A stretch of DNA of 64,000 nucleotides from Lichina pygmaea (taxonomy: Eukaryota; Ascomycota; Lichinomycetes; Lichinales; Lichinaceae). The stretch is from positions 868,001 to 932,000 of the forward strand of contig OY730170.1 in NCBI GenBank assembly GCA_963422465.1, read 5' to 3'. Under the pieces are notes generated by a model that searched no databases, was not told the origin of the DNA, and saw nothing but the letters and a program-made list of their open reading frames with translations. Positions 60,967 to 64,000 of this stretch are shown in pieces (position 1 is the first letter of the stretch; each line of letters opens with the position of its first letter). A program made the position numbers and the translations under genes.

Positions 60967-62352
60967 GGTTGGAAGCAGAAAACACTGGGTTTGACGACAA
61001 GACCCCTATGAGGTGCTGATGATAATAGAGTGCAAAGAGGAGATGAAAGTGCCAACAAGCGTAGCGATTGATGATTCTCTCGACCGAAGATGAGCAAGAG
61101 AAGAGTCTAAGTACCCAGAGCATCTTGAGCACAGTACGAGGACTCGGCACGGTACTATTGTTGGCACCGAGAGCATCGCGGAAGCCGCCCAACTGTGAGT
61201 CCTTCTCGGAGTTGAAACATTCATCTCCGCCACGATACTAGAACTTAAATGCGAGAAAAGAATCAAGCTGAACAGGAGCTTGATCCCGGAGGTGCTTGTG
61301 TTGGGGCCAAGCACACCAACACTTTGAACCGCGGAAAGCTGTGCTTGAGAGCATCCTTCCACTCCTCAGACTTTGATACTATAGAAGCTCCAGAGGCGCA
61401 GTACCGTACACCCGTGCCATAGAGGGTAATACCCCCCCATGGCACGGGTACTAGGATGTGGCAGTGTACTCCGTACGGAGTACTTCCGTACTGCACATGC
61501 TAATTACACCAACAATAGCTTAAGCTCAAGCCTTGTAAGGTGATCTAGGAGCGGCACGGGAAAAGGATCGTTGTTGTCGCGGCCGCAGGTCGGGCTAGGC
61601 GCGGGGTAGCTTAGTCAGAAGGCTTAGTCAGTACGGTGCCGGTACCGTAAATGGCGAGGCTGATAATGGAGCAGCTTCCTCCCGTCCAACGTTCAGGCCC
61701 TTGCCATGTACTTGTGTCAGATGTTGACAGAGATGATTGGTGGAGGCGTGTATGCAGGAAGAAGCCAAGAACACGTCGAACTAGAATAGAATGGGTGTGG
61801 GACTCAAACATCGTTTCCAGTACCGTAAGTGCTAGAATCAGGACTTGGGACTTGGTTGACGATAGGAAGTTCTTGATGGTGTGGTGCGTACTCGTACAGA
61901 CACCACCATATCAGAATCGTCACTACCGTAGGGTGTCTGTTCGTACGTTCGTGTGAAATAACATCATCATACCTCCTTGTAGTGGCAAGAGGATTCGTAG
62001 AGGCGTCAAGCAGGAAGCCAGGCACGGGGGCACGAGGGGGTCCCGCAGCAAGCATCGACAATGTGACATGCCTTACCGTACCTTAAAAGTGGTGGCTGCT
62101 GTGGTCTACGGGGATTGGATGTTCCAAGGCTACCATGACGGCGGGCATGCCTGACCTATAGTGGTTGATCTACTGCAGGACCTCAGAGCTTGAGGGTTCT
62201 CAAGATCAAAGCTTGAGTTGCCATGCCAACATCACCTGCCAAGTACCGGTAGTGGTTGCGACCAAGATTCAGTTCCGTACTCGTAGTATGCTAGTTAAAG
62301 GTGACTACACAGCGTCAACGCAGTATAGCACCGCAAGACCCATCTCGATCGA
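60967..62352. other. Intergenic, 1.4 kb
   Basis: No supported gene. A perfect 10-bp inverted repeat CCCGTGCCAT / ATGGCACGGG (61411-61420 and 61439-61448) and a GTACTCCGTACGGAGTAC palindrome-rich patch (61466-61490) are visible. Confidence 0.5.
61411..61448. repeat. Inverted repeat, 10-bp arms
   Basis: CCCGTGCCAT and ATGGCACGGG are perfect inverse complements separated by 18 bp. They could form a small hairpin. No gene context. Confidence 0.7.
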
Positions 62353-63324
62353 TCATGCGGTCGTGCCAGCGCGCTCAATCTCCTGCATCCTCTGTCGCGC
62401 CTCTCGGGCGACTCGTCTGGTCTCGTCGTCGATCTTGTCGTGCTCGCTGATCGCGCCAAAGCGGGCCTCCCACAGCTGCCAGCGCGCCCGGCTGAGACCC
62501 GGCTTGCCGTCCCACAACGGTCCACCTAAGGTGCTCGCCACATCTTCCTTCTCCTCGAACAGGGTCGGACCGCATAGCGAGATCCAATCGGCCGCGACGC
62601 AGACACGGGAATCCAGCGCCGGTCCCGGTGTCAGCTCCGACTCGACTCGCGCCGGATGGGCGTGGGCGTGGGCGTGCGCGCGCACCAGCTCGCCTTCCAA
62701 GGCGCCGGTCAGCGCCATCACGCCGTGATAACGCAGGTCGACCGAGCCGTCCCTGGTCAAGCGGGCCATATAGGCATTGACGTTGCGCCAGCGTTGCCGG
62801 CCCCCGGCGCTCGTCTCGTCAATGCCTAAAACGACATCAGCGAATGCTGCCCAGCTCAGATGCGTCGAGACGGTCACGCCTCTCTCCGCTGCAGGATCGG
62901 TCGATCACTCACGGTCGCACTCTTCAGTCAGCGTTGGACCTAGTAGCGGCAGGCTCTCCCACAAGCGAAAATCGCCCCCCCAGGATTCCAGTGAGATGAT
63001 GGGCGTGTCGGACGACAACTGACGCAGGTCGTTCACGAGCGCCGCCAGTCGGTCCTGGGCGGGACTCGCATGAGGAACCTGTTGCGCCACTTTGTGAAAG
63101 ACACTCCACATGTACCAGAGAAAGGTGCCGGCAGATTCCCTCGCCTTGCCCTCGGGCTGATCTTCCTCGGGTCGATTCTCGGGGAACAGGCCGTCAAGGG
63201 CTCGAGCAGCCGCCGTGGTGGAGAGCGTGCTCGACGGTTGGAGCAGATTGTTCACGATGTCGAATATCCTCTCTTCAATAATCCACGGATCTTCGTCGTC
63301 AAGACGAAGCTGGAGTGCGGACAT
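62353..63324 (-). CDS. DUF3632-like fungal protein, 301 residues
   Basis: Proposed exons 63324-62913 and 62846-62353, joined by a 66-nt intron (GTGAGT donor, GCGTGACC branch site, GGGCAG acceptor). Features I associate with the fungal DUF3632 family: GTFLWYMWSVFHKVAQQVPH, then PAQDRLAALVNDLRQL, the tryptophan-bearing LWESLPLLGPTLTEE, and after the intron RWRNVNAYMARLTRDGSVD followed by a GVMALTGALEGE helix and an AADWISLCG helix. An AHAHAHAH run comes from GTGGGC repeats. The family is widespread and expanded in filamentous ascomycetes, function unknown. No secretion signal or enzyme motif. Another reading would use a 24-nt intron, too short to be real. Confidence 0.75.
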
Positions 63325-64000
63325 GATTGCGATTCAGTTGTGGTTGATGCTGCTGTACTTCCGTACGTGGGACCGGATGCAATCTTTGGAGTGGTAAACT
63401 GTCGTGTACTGATGTGAGCGGAAAGGAGCGAACAAGGATCTCCCCCAGCATCTTTAGATGAGACCCACGCATCGTGTGTCTCCACTATATACTACGGTAC
63501 TCATCGAAGGCGACACAATGATTCGGGCCATTGCAATGATGTCACTTCACCAGTACAGACGTACATACGTACCGGTACTGTACTCGCTAGGCAAGCATAT
63601 CCACAGCATCCCGTTGAGCAGGATGGGCAGGCAGCATTCCATGACGCCGCTCTGTTGGCGGCGAAGCCAAGACGCGGCTCGCCTAACTCAATGGAGGCTG
63701 ATTTAAGCGCAGGCGCGTAGCCGCGCACGCCGCGGTACCGGTAGCGTGCCACTCGTTCCGCGGGGCGCAGCTGCCGTACGAAGTACCGAACCCAGTTTTG
63801 TTTCACCACACTAACGAGGTAGAGCTGATCATCCACGTTCAATGCCCGCCTCCTTGACGGTACCTGCGCCACCTCCACGGGGAAATGAATCTCAAGGCAC
63901 ACTCGCTTGAATCTATTTTTTCATCCTTCCAAGACTCCTACATCGAGAAAATCAATGTAGGGGTCCACACCTTGGCAAGTTGTCAAGTATTTCTGTGTTC
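63325..64000. other. Right-edge intergenic
   Basis: The promoter side of the DUF3632-like gene and a GTAC-rich patch (63551-63582). An open minus-strand frame (63501-63902) has no motif and is not called. Confidence 0.5.

Noticed and set aside
62889-62912. A 24-nt intron in the DUF3632-like gene
   Set aside because: Too short for spliceosomal removal; the 66-nt alternative has a proper branch site and acceptor and keeps frame.

Overview
This window is nuclear DNA from a filamentous ascomycete (Pezizomycotina, probably a Sordariomycete). Four things point there: GC-rich genes broken by short introns (about 50-220 nt) with GTRNGT-like donors and CTRAC/CTAAC branch points; housekeeping genes with filamentous-fungal architecture (SMC3, RIO1, ATG17, a SCON-2/MET30 F-box WD40 protein, a proline-rich fungal annexin, arginyl-tRNA synthetase); a DUF3632-like and a velvet-like protein; and a Fot1/pogo-type transposon plus non-LTR retroelement pieces. 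No prokaryotic, organellar or viral block was seen. Most exon structures proposed here were assembled by hand from splice signals and protein-family logic. In each of them the summed exon length is a multiple of three.

Layout. Bases 1-13,400 are accessory. They hold two related coiled-coil proteins of unknown function (one cut by the window edge, one ending in fourteen 9-residue repeats), a 5'-truncated retroelement with a 17-bp target-site duplication, and long gene-poor stretches with G/C homopolymers and GTAC-rich clusters. Bases 13,400-35,000 hold arginyl-tRNA synthetase, an unknown protein, a divergent velvet-like protein, annexin, a complete 1.8-kb retroelement without reverse transcriptase (13-bp target-site duplication), a small serine-rich protein and a PP1 glycogen-targeting subunit. 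Bases 39,900-56,300 are a dense housekeeping block: SMC3 (-) and RIO1 (+) share one divergent promoter, ATG17 (-) and SCON-2 (+) share another, and a RING/zinc-finger/SH3 protein follows. Bases 56,900-64,000 are accessory again: an apparently intact pogo-like transposon with unusual C-rich subterminal repeats, a third decayed retroelement copy, a secreted cysteine-containing protein and a DUF3632-like protein.

Functionally, the central genes cover cohesin (SMC3), late 40S maturation (RIO1), autophagy initiation (ATG17), sulfur-controlled ubiquitination (SCON-2) and translation (ArgRS). They are not an operon-like pathway. What links them is promoter sharing between divergent pairs, both carrying a CCAAT box next to a TCACGTGA palindrome. 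I did not find a convincing new defence or biosynthetic system. The most unusual items are the 9-residue coding minisatellite, the RT-less retroelement family, the homopolymer insertions in the SMC3 ATPase head and the ArgRS gene ends.
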